Source: Conidiobolus incongruus B7586
Lineage: Eukaryota; Entomophthoromycota; Entomophthoromycetes; Entomophthorales; Conidiobolaceae
Length of the DNA: 22,684 bases
NCBI GenBank assembly: GCA_000697335.1
Contig: JNEM01015503.1
Span: 1-22,684 of the forward strand
Reading direction: 5' to 3'
How positions within the stretch are numbered: the first letter of the stretch is position 1; each line of letters starts with the position of its first letter. The notes below the pieces were generated by a model. It had not been told where the DNA came from and ran no database searches. It saw nothing but the letters and a program-made list of their open reading frames with translations. Positions 9,787 through 18,732 of the stretch are shown here, in pieces. The position numbers and the translations under genes are program-made.

Positions 9787-11910
9787 TTAAAATTGTTTTT
9801 CAGATTTGGCAGGGTTGGGCATGATGACATTACCACTTTCAACTTCTTCGTGACCTTGATCAGGGAGCTTACGACCAAAGAATTTGTGGAGAAGCCAGTC
9901 AATACGGTCAGGAACGCGGGACTCGGTAGGTACACCAAGGATGTAGATCATGATAATCATGAAGATGGATCCGATGATGAGACCGGCCCAGTGAGGGAAG
10001 GCATCATAGGATACGGGCAAGTAGCCAAAGATAACAGAAGTGAGAGAGACGAGGAGAGCGTAGGGCAATTGGGTACGGACGTGTTCTCTGACAGGACACT
10101 TAGAGGACAAGGCTGAAAGAATGGAGGTACCAGAAATGGGTGAGCATTGATCACCGAAAATGGCACCAGTCAAGATGGAAGAGATGGTGTGGACCAAGAG
10201 TTCGTGATTTCCCCTAGCAAGAGCGTCGACAAGGGGAATAACGAGAGGGAACATGATGGACATAGTACCCCAGGAAGTACCAGTGGTGAATGAGATGATA
10301 CATGAGAGAATGAAGACGATGGTAGGAAGGGCGCGAGGATCAAGGTTACCAGCAATGGCAGAGACAATGAAGTTTGCAGCTTGAAGATCGGTAAAAGCTT
10401 TACCAATGGACCATGCGAGACAAAGAATGAGGAGGGATTCCATAATATCTTTACATCCGTGAACGAAGATGGCAACACCTTCGCTAAACTTCATGATACC
10501 TTGGATACGGTACATGACCCAACAGACGATACAAGCACCGAAGGAAGAGTATAAGAGAGAACCGTAAGGATCACCATTACCAGCGAGTTGGGGAGCACCG
10601 AAAACAACATCAGGGTTACCAGCTTCAACTTGCTTGAGAAGGCTATAGTAACCAGAGACGAAAAGACCAGCAACAGTACCGAAAATGACGACAAAGATGG
10701 GAATGACAGCATTGTACCATCTGAGAGGAGTATCAGGGTGAGGATCGAGAGTAGTATCCAAACCATCACCAAGATGAAATTCGGCTTCATCATCAACGAC
10801 ACGCTTTTCGAAGAAAGCTCTACGCTCAGCCTTCAACATGGGACCGAAATCTCTGCGAGTACCCATGAGATAGAGGATAAAGAGCAACATGAAGAGGGGA
10901 TAGAAACGAGAGGGAATGGTTTCAATGAAAATAGAGAAAGCATCACCTTCAATGTGCAAGTTATTAAGCTGAGTAGAAATCTGACTAAGTTCGAAACCAA
11001 TCCAAGAAGAAATAGGCATAATGGAAGCGGGAGGGGAGGAGGTAGCGTGGACAAGGAAAGCCAACTTTTCACGACTGATGTAAAGAGCATCAGAGACAGG
11101 ATTCATATTAGCACCGACAGTAAGACAGGAAGCATAATCGTCGAAGAAGATAATACAACCAGCAATAAAGGTGGCAAATTGACCTCTGAGACGGGTGGTA
11201 GCGAATCTGGTCACGGATTGAGCCATACCTTGAGCACCTCCAGACTTTTGAATTAAAGCAATCATACCGGACAAGTACCATGTAAAGAAGATGACTTTAC
11301 AGTTATCGGGATTGATTACAGCTTCAATCAAGTAGTGATCCAACATGCGCAAGAAACCAACATCGGGACGGAATCCGTTGATGAACATGGCAGAAAGGAA
11401 TAAACCAACAACGAGGGCAAACAGGGCCATGCTGGATAACATGGCAATAGCTAAAAGGATGATAATAGGGAGAAGAGAACACCAGCCGGGCATACCGTTG
11501 ACCTTAGCCTTTTGGCTACTGACGGATTTACCATCAACTAAGAGTTCGACTAAAAGTTCGCGAGTGACACCGTTTGGGAGTAAAATCTCGGGAATAGTGT
11601 ATGCGTTATAGTAAGCACCTTGGACGATACCAGATTCGCTGATGTCACCAGTTGCCTTTTCGTCGAATTGAAGTTCACCTTCTTTGACAGTAACAGGATT
11701 ATCACCCCAGTTGATGAGAGAGACACGGTAATTGATTGTAGCATTCTCAGAGGGTTTTACCCAACCAACGGTGATACCGGCATCGAATTTGAAGCCATAG
11801 AGCGCAAGCTTGGGGAAAGTAGCGGTAGTCAAGGAAACGTTAGGAGTGGCATCCTCTGCTAAGAGGGGCAAAGTAAAGAAAAGAGAAGATAAAATATTCA
11901 GTATTCTCAT
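9787..11910 (-). CDS. NhaC-family Na+/H+ antiporter with signal peptide
   Basis: A 707-residue integral membrane protein of the NhaC (Na_H_antiporter) family, expected to exchange Na+ for H+ across a membrane. Residues 1-18 form a signal peptide (MRILNILSSLFFTLPLLA). Residues about 20-140 form a beta-rich, non-membrane domain, followed by many hydrophobic segments from about 145 to 660 and a polar C-terminal tail. Family signatures: FFDDYASCLTVGANMNPVSD near 255-274, ISREKLAFLVHATSSPPAS near 278-296, MPISSWIGFE near 298-307, TTGTSWGTMSIMFPL near 542-556, and GAIFGDQCSPISGTSILS near 582-599. The gene has no introns. Its codons are richer in G and C and strongly biased, unlike the surrounding spacer, which suggests high expression; bacterial ancestry is possible but not shown. 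The start is the first ATG and directly gives the signal peptide. Confidence 0.9.
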   Translation of the reverse strand: MRILNILSSLFFTLPLLAEDATPNVSLTTATFPKLALYGFKFDAGITVGWVKPSENATINYRVSLINWGDNPVTVKEGELQFDEKATGDISESGIVQGAYYNAYTIPEILLPNGVTRELLVELLVDGKSVSSQKAKVNGMPGWCSLLPIIILLAIAMLSSMALFALVVGLFLSAMFINGFRPDVGFLRMLDHYLIEAVINPDNCKVIFFTWYLSGMIALIQKSGGAQGMAQSVTRFATTRLRGQFATFIAGCIIFFDDYASCLTVGANMNPVSDALYISREKLAFLVHATSSPPASIMPISSWIGFELSQISTQLNNLHIEGDAFSIFIETIPSRFYPLFMLLFILYLMGTRRDFGPMLKAERRAFFEKRVVDDEAEFHLGDGLDTTLDPHPDTPLRWYNAVIPIFVVIFGTVAGLFVSGYYSLLKQVEAGNPDVVFGAPQLAGNGDPYGSLLYSSFGACIVCWVMYRIQGIMKFSEGVAIFVHGCKDIMESLLILCLAWSIGKAFTDLQAANFIVSAIAGNLDPRALPTIVFILSCIISFTTGTSWGTMSIMFPLVIPLVDALARGNHELLVHTISSILTGAIFGDQCSPISGTSILSALSSKCPVREHVRTQLPYALLVSLTSVIFGYLPVSYDAFPHWAGLIIGSIFMIIMIYILGVPTESRVPDRIDWLLHKFFGRKLPDQGHEEVESGNVIMPNPAKSEKQF

Positions 11911-12047
11911 TTTAAAATCGGAAAATTTAGGAATCCAGCCAATACAAAAATTTTAATGTTATTAGTATTTTCTACTTGAGTTAAAAGAATCTAATATAAA
12001 ATGGGGGTTATTTGTAGTGTATATGACTACTGATGAGCTTTTGAATA

Positions 12048-12090
12048 ATCTTTGATTAAGGCTGACAATCAAAGATCAAAGGGTCAAGTC
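12048..12090. promoter_or_regulatory. Palindrome plus ATCAAAG repeats upstream of the NhaC gene
   Basis: ATCTTTGATT at 12048-12057 and its exact reverse complement AATCAAAGAT at 12067-12076 flank a 9-bp spacer. ATCAAAG then repeats directly (12068-12074 and 12075-12081) and a related GGTCAAG follows. The cluster begins 138 bp upstream of the NhaC start codon, a normal distance for an upstream activating or repressing site. Binding by a dimeric factor is inferred; no known factor is named. Confidence 0.4.
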
Positions 12091-13099
12091 ACAAGGATAA
12101 TAGGTTAAAAGTGTTGATTTAGTAAATGAATAATTAATACAACGATCCCAACTATAAAAAGGAGCAAGTGATAGGGTAGGTTAGTAGTGATAAAAGTTGA
12201 GATGTGATCAAAAAGGATGAATCGGATGATAATTTATGAGTTAAAATTATAAAACAAGAGTAGAAAGTAAGTTTAAATACGGATTACATAAAGTCATCTG
12301 ACTTCACCGAATGCATGACTCATTCATCCTACCAATTTTAAAAATTCAACCAATTTAGGGCTTTGACAAATCATAGGAATTTAGTCAATATTAATATTAT
12401 TTCCACCCACTTTTCTATAATTAAAGTTTCATTTTATTGGCCCATGCTACCTGTTAGATAAAACGCTGAAGTATTCATAATTTTGATTCTTCTATGGAGG
12501 GAGAATGGGAGGTATATTGACATGACTAACTAGTTCTCAATTCCAAAGATTTAAAAATTATTCTCCGCCGTTAGTCGGACTACTGGTTTAACCGATTTCA
12601 GAAATTGGCTTCTACATCTTTTATTAAATATTTAAAGGAAGATTCAAAGATTGAATATTAATTAAAAATAGTGAAACAAGTGAATAAAAATAACATTTTT
12701 AAATTTTAGTGTAATATCTAACAATAATGTCGCTTTTATTCATCATGGATTATCCTTACAATATTAGTAAAAGTATTCCAAACCAAATAAATTCCTAATA
12801 AAATAGAAGAATTTTTAGTATCAAATTATTCAAATTGTCTGATTTTAAAAAAAATAAAATAATATTCAATTCGTGGATCTAATGTAAGCCATTCCTGTAA
12901 TAATTTTATAATAACAAATCAATCAAAAGCGGCAAATGTAAATCACCTAATCAATTTTTGACAATTTTTTGAAATCGATCAAATGATAAATGAATTCAAG
13001 AGGTCCACTCTCATAAGTATCAGCTGGCATATTGTCAATTAATTGGATATCCACTTACTTATCATATGGTGGTAGTGAGGCCTGTATTCATAAGCTAGT

Positions 13100-13126
13100 A
13101 AACACTCCATTCTAGCTGGAGCGTTT
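13100..13126. other. 10-bp hairpin with 7-nt loop
   Basis: AAACACTCCA at 13100-13109 pairs with TGGAGCGTTT at 13117-13126, nine Watson-Crick pairs and one G-T, around loop TTCTAGC. A partial echo, GCTAGAAACTCCATTT, occurs near 13197-13212. The hairpin lies 26-52 bp downstream of a minus-strand TATA box, in the region where transcription would begin. Confidence 0.35.
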
Positions 13127-13238
13127 ATCGCTTAGGGTTTGATGGACAGTACTTTTATAGAGTTTGATATATCATAGTAAACGTCATTGGATAGCTTGCT
13201 AGAAACTCCATTTATAATATCCAACAGCCTTCCAGCCT

Positions 13239-13492
13239 ATGCAAGTGCTAATTCGTCCTCTTCAAAAGAATGATAATGATCATAATATTCAAATGACCTC
13301 AAAACTCCGACTGTTACTCAAATTATCAAGTCCCAACCAAATCACCCCACTTCAACTACTTCTCAAGATCCTATCTCTCGCTCCAGAAGCCATTCATCAT
13401 CAGCTGAAATTCCCAATGTAATTTATCTCGTATCCCCCCAATGTCAAAAATTTCGCAGGAATTTAGCTAGTGGAATCGGAGAAATTAACTGA
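13239..13492 (+). other. Coding-like compositional island, gene not identified
   Basis: Two overlapping plus-strand frames look protein-like: 13239-13421, and 13286-13492, which is rich in Ser, Thr, Pro and Gln (for example SQPNHPTSTTSQDPISRSRS) and ends FRRNLASGIGEIN then TGA. The second frame has no Met, so if real it would be an internal or terminal exon. C and T are common here, in contrast with the flanks. I do not recognise a family and cannot find convincing splice partners. Confidence 0.2.
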
Positions 13493-15833
13493 ATTGGGGT
13501 GAATTCTAAAAAGGTAATAAGGTCATAAGGTCAAAAAAGTAAAGTTTTTAAATTATTCTCAAATTAATAAAATTGGTCAAAATTTTATCATTAATTTTTA
13601 GATTTGAACCAATCAAAAAGGGATAACTTAATTATGATTTATGAGTTAATGCGGAGTCATGTATCTTAACCACAATGTTTGCTTTTAATCTTTTGTTTAT
13701 TTTTTTAATGAACAATTGTTGACAAATTTTAAAATTGGCTGCAGTTCGATAAATTCCAAAAGTTTAGAAAGTGTTATTATTTGAAATTTTATAACAATTT
13801 GAGAATATTTGAGTATTTAATGTATGATATTTGATGCAATATTTATAGAATTGGATACTTTTTAAAAGAGTGTATATTTTAAATCATTTCAATAATCCAT
13901 CAACTTTATCGAACGATGAATTTCTATTGATTCCAAAATTTGACAAAATTTAAAATAATTTTAATGACTGAATATAGCAATATTAGAGAAATCAACAAGA
14001 TAAATGAAATGTATCGAATGATTGGGGAGATAGCACAAGTGAACCAATTGAAGATTTGTTATCCTATCATTTGATAATCATTGGAATTTTAGGACCTTTG
14101 TATCTTATCTCTCATTCCTATCTAATTTTCTCACTCCAATGCATTTCTTCATAATTTATTAATGTTTTTAATATTGAGTCATATTATATATTTTGATAAA
14201 TATTTTCAAATGGGGATATTTTAAAACTAATTTTCATTATTAATTGTATATAATTGTTATGAATTATTTTATTGATCTTAATTCTCATCTAACCCTTTAC
14301 ACGGAATTTATCGGTTCTTACATCAGTGTCCGAAGATGACGAAGTCTCGTGCTGATTTTACAAATCCTTCGAATTAATATTACTTATTCTAGTCATTTCT
14401 AATTTTTGGTGTAGTGATATATATAGAGAGCTTCATGACCAGATTTATCAACTCTCCAATACCAATTTATTTAATATGTTAGGATATAAGTGATCTGTTG
14501 AGTAGGTGTTAAACTCAATATATTATTTAAATTTTAAGATTTGATAAATTTGATCATTTTTATAGTTCTTTATAAGTTTTTAGTCTATTAGATACTTATA
14601 GAGGTTGAAATCAACCCAATTTTTGAATTGACCATTATGACACTATATATGATAATATATTTGGATAATATTTGATAGTTTTTCAATAAATATTTATTTT
14701 TCTAATTTGGTGAATTATTGATAAGAAAAAATTAGTTTCTAATTACAATAATTCTCATATTTCATATTTGTTTGTGGTAATTTCTCTTTAAATAACCTTA
14801 ATAGTTTAAATTGATATTTTAATATATCGGATAAAAATCAAAAATTAATATAATTATTTTAATAATTGCATTTAATTTTGGATAAATAGAGATGATTTAA
14901 TTTATATGTTTTAAGTTAACATTAAATTACTAACAGAAATAAAAGAAGAGACTATATTATTTCATAAATGCAATTTTATTTTTTTTGATAAATCTTAAAT
15001 CTAAATTCTATTAGATGTTAACTATTAACAAATTGTTTCAAAAATTCTTATAATAAAACCTCTAAATATTACCTGTGATTTAGATATTTAAATCTGAATT
15101 GTTAAATTTTCCATAATGTGTTCCTAAATCCAGGATTGACTAAATAATCATTTAGATTTTCAGTATCACTAAGTAGAGTAAGACTGACTTCACCATTTAT
15201 TAAATTATAATATGCATGTTTCTTAAGTTTATATTAATCAAGGTTGAACTAAAAAATAATAGCATTAATTGATGATTAAGTTCTAAGAGAGAATAATTAA
15301 TTTATTAATCCTGTATAAGTATTAGTTATTACTCAAATATTTTTATTATGATCAGCTAACTGGATCATTTATTTATTCCTTAATAAGAACATGATTCAAT
15401 ATTTTTTCCAAAAAAAACTTGATAATATTTAATCCTTTGGACTATATAATATTAATTTCTAAATTTTTATCCTTTTTCAATATCGATTGTCATTACCAAA
15501 TACTGATTTTAATTATATATATATATAGTTGATAATAAAAGAAAGATACTGACATTTAATAATTGATTTAATTGTGTAAATAAGATTATTTTTCATTTAA
15601 TTTTTAATAATAATATTAATTCAAAATTAATATTATATTTAAGTAATGTGTTGTATTTCAAAATTAACCATCCACCCCAGTTTGATAGTTAAACCAATAT
15701 TATTTCTATTTTCAGATTGCTTTATCAGTTTATAATTAAAGGATACTCTTTGTTCTCTTTGTTATATATATCATTTACTGAATCATCTATTTAAACCTAA
15801 AAGTAATAAAGATAGAAGGAAGGTTTTCAGGAT

Positions 15834-15899
15834 ATTCTGCTACAATGTCTCAACAGTATGCTTTAAGACATACAGTCCTGATATATCAAAGAGCAGAAT
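15834..15899. other. Nested hairpin, possible noncoding RNA
   Basis: Outer arms ATTCTGCT (15834-15841) and AGCAGAAT (15892-15899) are exact reverse complements, and between them ATGTCT (15845-15850) and AGACAT (15866-15871) form an inner stem with a 15-nt loop. The block is less A+T-rich than its surroundings. It matches no RNA family that I recognise. The chance of such stems in A+T-rich DNA is not negligible. Confidence 0.3.
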
Positions 15900-16676
15900 T
15901 AATAAATAATTTACTAAATCATATTATAAGTACTTTTCTAACAATAATTTTTATTTTTAAAATTATTATAAAATATAACAAATGATAATATCAATAAGGA
16001 ATGAATAATTTGATTCATATTATTTTTTGGTAAAATTATATACATATTTTATTATAATTAAGATGCAATAGAACAATTAAGACATGATGCTTTCTATATT
16101 CCTGAATTCATACTTTATATCTGTTATATTAAACTCCACTTATATATATGATTTTAAGGTTTAATTATGAAATTTAAATAAGTATTTGTCAAATTTTCAT
16201 AAAAATTTGATGATTAAAAAAGATATGAAGAATTTATCCATTTAACTATTTGAAAGTATATTAAACTATTTGATAGGTTATTGATTGTTGGATATCATAT
16301 TATCTTGTATATCAGTTGTATAGATTGTTGCAGTGACATAAATTATTGTATTATAATATAGATATCGGTATATTTGTAAGGTGAATACTGACATTATAGT
16401 ATAAAATGTTTTATTATTAAAGTATTTAAATTCTAATATTTATTAAATTTTTTTAAATATAAAAATTGAATTATATAATAAAAGATTATTATTATTATTT
16501 TAATATTTGAAAAAAAATAATAGGATTAATAATAATTGAAATACTAAATAAAATAATCGAATTGAATAATATTTAAAATATTGAAAAAAATATTCTATAA
16601 AGTAGATGATCATATGAATATTAATAGATGTGATTTATTAATAATATTTGTATAATCAACTCATCAATTTATTTAT

Positions 16677-16757
16677 GACAAGATGGCCGAGTGGTTAAGG
16701 CGTGTGCCTAGAAAGCACATGGGATTTCCCGCGTAGGTTCAAATCCTGCTCTTGTCG
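16677..16757 (+). tRNA. tRNA-Ser, anticodon AGA
   Basis: An 81-nt gene that folds fully. The acceptor stem GACAAGA (16677-16683) pairs with TCTTGTC (16750-16756), with discriminator G at 16757. The anticodon stem TGTGC/GCACA encloses loop CTAGAAA, giving anticodon AGA (A34 read as inosine, for TCT, TCC and TCA codons). A long variable arm containing GGGATTTCCC marks it as a class II serine tRNA. Box A is TGGCCGAGTGG and box B is GGTTCAAATCC, the internal polymerase III promoter. There is no intron. The sequence is close to yeast tRNA-Ser(AGA). No strong T-run follows at once; the first TTTT is about 20 bp downstream. Confidence 0.97.
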
Positions 16758-17287
16758 TTAATTTCTCATATTTATCTATTTTATCAATATCCTCTTATTT
16801 TTATTTTATTAATATTTTAATTTACAATAATAATAGTAACAAATTTATTATATTAAAATTATTTAAAATTAATTATTAATAATAATAAACTAATATTAAT
16901 TATAAATTTTTTTTTCATTAATTTTTTTAAAATTTTATAAACCTTAATTTAAACCTTTTAATCAATATTAAATTATAAAAAAAATTTTTTTAATTTAATT
17001 AGAAATCTATTAGTAATAAATAACTAATATTATAATGAATATAATAATTTTTTAATATTTTTTTAACAAAAATATTTATTAATAATTAATTTAGAGGATT
17101 TTTATTAAAATTTAAACTATTAAATTAAATTATTTTATATTGATTATTAAGTTTAACTCATCTAACTCAAACTCATGTCAATTTTAAAATAATGATAAAG
17201 AAATAATGATAAAATTACTGGTGTTAAATTAATATGTCAATTGAATAAAATTAGTAGAAATTTATATGGATGATTTGAAAAAATTCA
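16758..17287. other. Intergenic, A+T-rich, nothing recognised
   Basis: This 530-bp stretch lies between the tRNA gene and the stop codon of the FAR1-type gene. It consists of A and T runs with no open frame or repeat of note. Confidence 0.5.
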
Positions 17288-18385
17288 TTAGGATTGGGGA
17301 TTGGCGGATGATGTTTGAGTATTAGTCGGTGGTGGAGAAGGATGAGAATTTTGTGATGGTATGGAATGATGAATATTGAGACCTCGGGTACAAGTTCTGG
17401 AATTGTGGCCCTGTTGGCCACATTTCTTGCAGATGCGCGCTCTCGGTCCGATTTGCTGAGGTTCTGATGCTTGTGTGGGTGCTTGGGGCTGTGTTGGTAG
17501 AATGAGTGTAGACTGCTGGGGTGCTAAAGGATCTTGGGATGACGAAACTGGTTGAATATATTGATGCTGATGAAATCCATTGTGGGTCAAACCCTCGGGA
17601 TTGTGAACAGTCGGCAAGCTGTTGAGCAAAGGCAGTGGTAAATGTCCTTGATTGTCGTTGGGCTGGGATGCTGATTCAGGTAGGGTGATCAACGGAGGTT
17701 GATGCAATGATGGTCTGTTGACATTAGTTGATTCTATTACTTGAAGATTGGTCACATTTCCTAAACTAGGATCTTTATAATCTGGCATTTCATCATAGAG
17801 TAACTTGTTAAATTTATTTAAAAATATATGCTGTCGTTCTCTGGGCAAACTAGTTAATCTTTTATTCACAGCCTGAATAATATTAGAACTGAACAAATTG
17901 GACTGTATTACCACATTCTCAGCATTGTTGGATTCTCTCTGCTGATAAATATCCGAATTTGTATTATACCTTGTAGTGTTATTGTCCGTCACGCTTCTAG
18001 TACCAGGCGTAATTAAATTCAAATTTGTCTTCTTAGAAAAATCAATCACTGGAAGATGATTGTGCGAATTATTAAATATTGTAATATGCAACTGGTCACT
18101 GTCATCCTCGCTGAACCTTCTACCATTTACTCGAAATGGACAATTCGTTAGCTTGGCTTTCTTCTTCTCTCTCCTACCAGCATCTCCTCCTCCACTATTA
18201 TTCTCACTATCCATATCTTTACCCTTGGGTTTTTCCTCACCACTACAATTACAGATTATAAAAATTTCACCTCGTTTATTACTAGAATTTCTGATAATTG
18301 TTAAATAACCGTAATTGTAGCAATAATCCCTAACAAAATCTACTAACTCTTCTTTGGAGTTAAAATTTTTATTGAGGAATTCCAT
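17288..18385 (-). CDS. FAR1-type zinc-domain protein with C-terminal CCHC knuckle
   Basis: A 365-residue intronless gene. Residues about 10-112 resemble the FAR1/WRKY-GCM1 DNA-binding domain of Mutator-like (MULE) transposases: candidate zinc ligands are C45 or C47, C82 in NCPFRV, and H108/H110 in SHNH, with a hydrophilic Gly- and Lys-rich insert at 50-79. Residues about 163-200 are probably helical, and 220-312 are rich in Gln, Pro, Ser and His, without order. A zinc knuckle CKKCGQQGHNSRTC (C319, C322, H327, C332) near the end is of the kind found at the C-terminus of MULE transposases. The DDE transposase core and SWIM domain expected between the two are absent, so this is probably a transposase-derived nuclear DNA-binding protein or a transcription factor. 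The start is the first ATG. The open frame and balanced composition indicate selection. Role unknown. Confidence 0.75.
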   Translation of the reverse strand: MEFLNKNFNSKEELVDFVRDYCYNYGYLTIIRNSSNKRGEIFIICNCSGEEKPKGKDMDSENNSGGGDAGRREKKKAKLTNCPFRVNGRRFSEDDSDQLHITIFNNSHNHLPVIDFSKKTNLNLITPGTRSVTDNNTTRYNTNSDIYQQRESNNAENVVIQSNLFSSNIIQAVNKRLTSLPRERQHIFLNKFNKLLYDEMPDYKDPSLGNVTNLQVIESTNVNRPSLHQPPLITLPESASQPNDNQGHLPLPLLNSLPTVHNPEGLTHNGFHQHQYIQPVSSSQDPLAPQQSTLILPTQPQAPTQASEPQQIGPRARICKKCGQQGHNSRTCTRGLNIHHSIPSQNSHPSPPPTNTQTSSANPQS

Positions 18386-18732
18386 AAATATTTAATATTA
18401 ATATATATGTATATATGTTAATTAAATAATTTTAGACCTAAAAAATGATCAGTTTGTTGAATATATTAACAATTAAAATTAATTACTCAAGTTAAATTTG
18501 AAAAAATATATATATATTTAAATAAATTTTAAATTAAATTACTTAATATTGAATCCTTTTAAATAATAAAATAAAATTGATAATTTATTAATTATTGACT
18601 GTTTTCCTAATTACATTTGCAATTTGGTGGAATTAATGTAAAACCAACTTTAAAAGGTAGTTAAAATTTCTAAAATTAATATAAATTAAGTGTAAAATCT
18701 AATTTTACTTTTTAAATATATAATTTTTTACA
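18386..18732. other. A+T-rich spacer: FAR1-type gene upstream region and leader of mariner copy D
   Basis: The left part should hold the promoter of the minus-strand FAR1-type gene. The right part probably contains the left end of mariner copy D, but I could not find a terminal repeat that matches its right side. No gene is seen. Confidence 0.4.

Larger units (their letters stand above)
12206..13649 (+). repeat. Imperfect 39-bp direct repeat, units 12206-12244 and 13611-13649
   Basis: Both units contain ATCAAAAA, then GGAT, and end in a shared TTATGAGTTAA; roughly three quarters of the 39 positions agree. They are 1.4 kb apart in the same orientation and lie in the less A+T-rich part of the spacer. 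Similar purine-rich sequence with AAGGTCAA or AGGGTCAAG occurs ahead of each unit. They could be remnants of a small duplication or shared regulatory sites. Confidence 0.35.
11911..16676. other. Long spacer between NhaC and tRNA-Ser; no confident gene
   Basis: Nearly 4.8 kb without a gene I can support. The first 2.3 kb is less A+T-rich than other spacers and contains two TATA boxes that face each other (12153-12160 on plus, 13152-13159 on minus), a coding-like island at 13239-13492, a hairpin at 13100-13126 and a 39-bp imperfect direct repeat (12206-12244 and 13611-13649). A short frame at 13964-14074 begins MTEYSNIREINKINEMYR and could form an amphipathic helix. From about 14400 the sequence is plain A+T-rich DNA, apart from a nested hairpin at 15834-15899. 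Undetected exons or noncoding RNAs may lie here. Confidence 0.45.

Noticed and set aside
9793-11862. Several open frames on the plus strand and other minus frames across the NhaC gene
   Set aside because: They overlap a gene with clear family motifs and strong codon bias, and none has recognisable content of its own.
14310-14375. Box C/D snoRNA suggested by GATGACGA and CTGA near 14336-14355
   Set aside because: The two boxes are too close together and lack a terminal stem, so the box pattern is probably chance.
18060-18308. Plus-strand frame of 82 residues opposite the FAR1-type gene
   Set aside because: It is the antisense of the Lys/Gly-rich insert and zinc domain region and shows only low-complexity Ser/Pro/Leu sequence.
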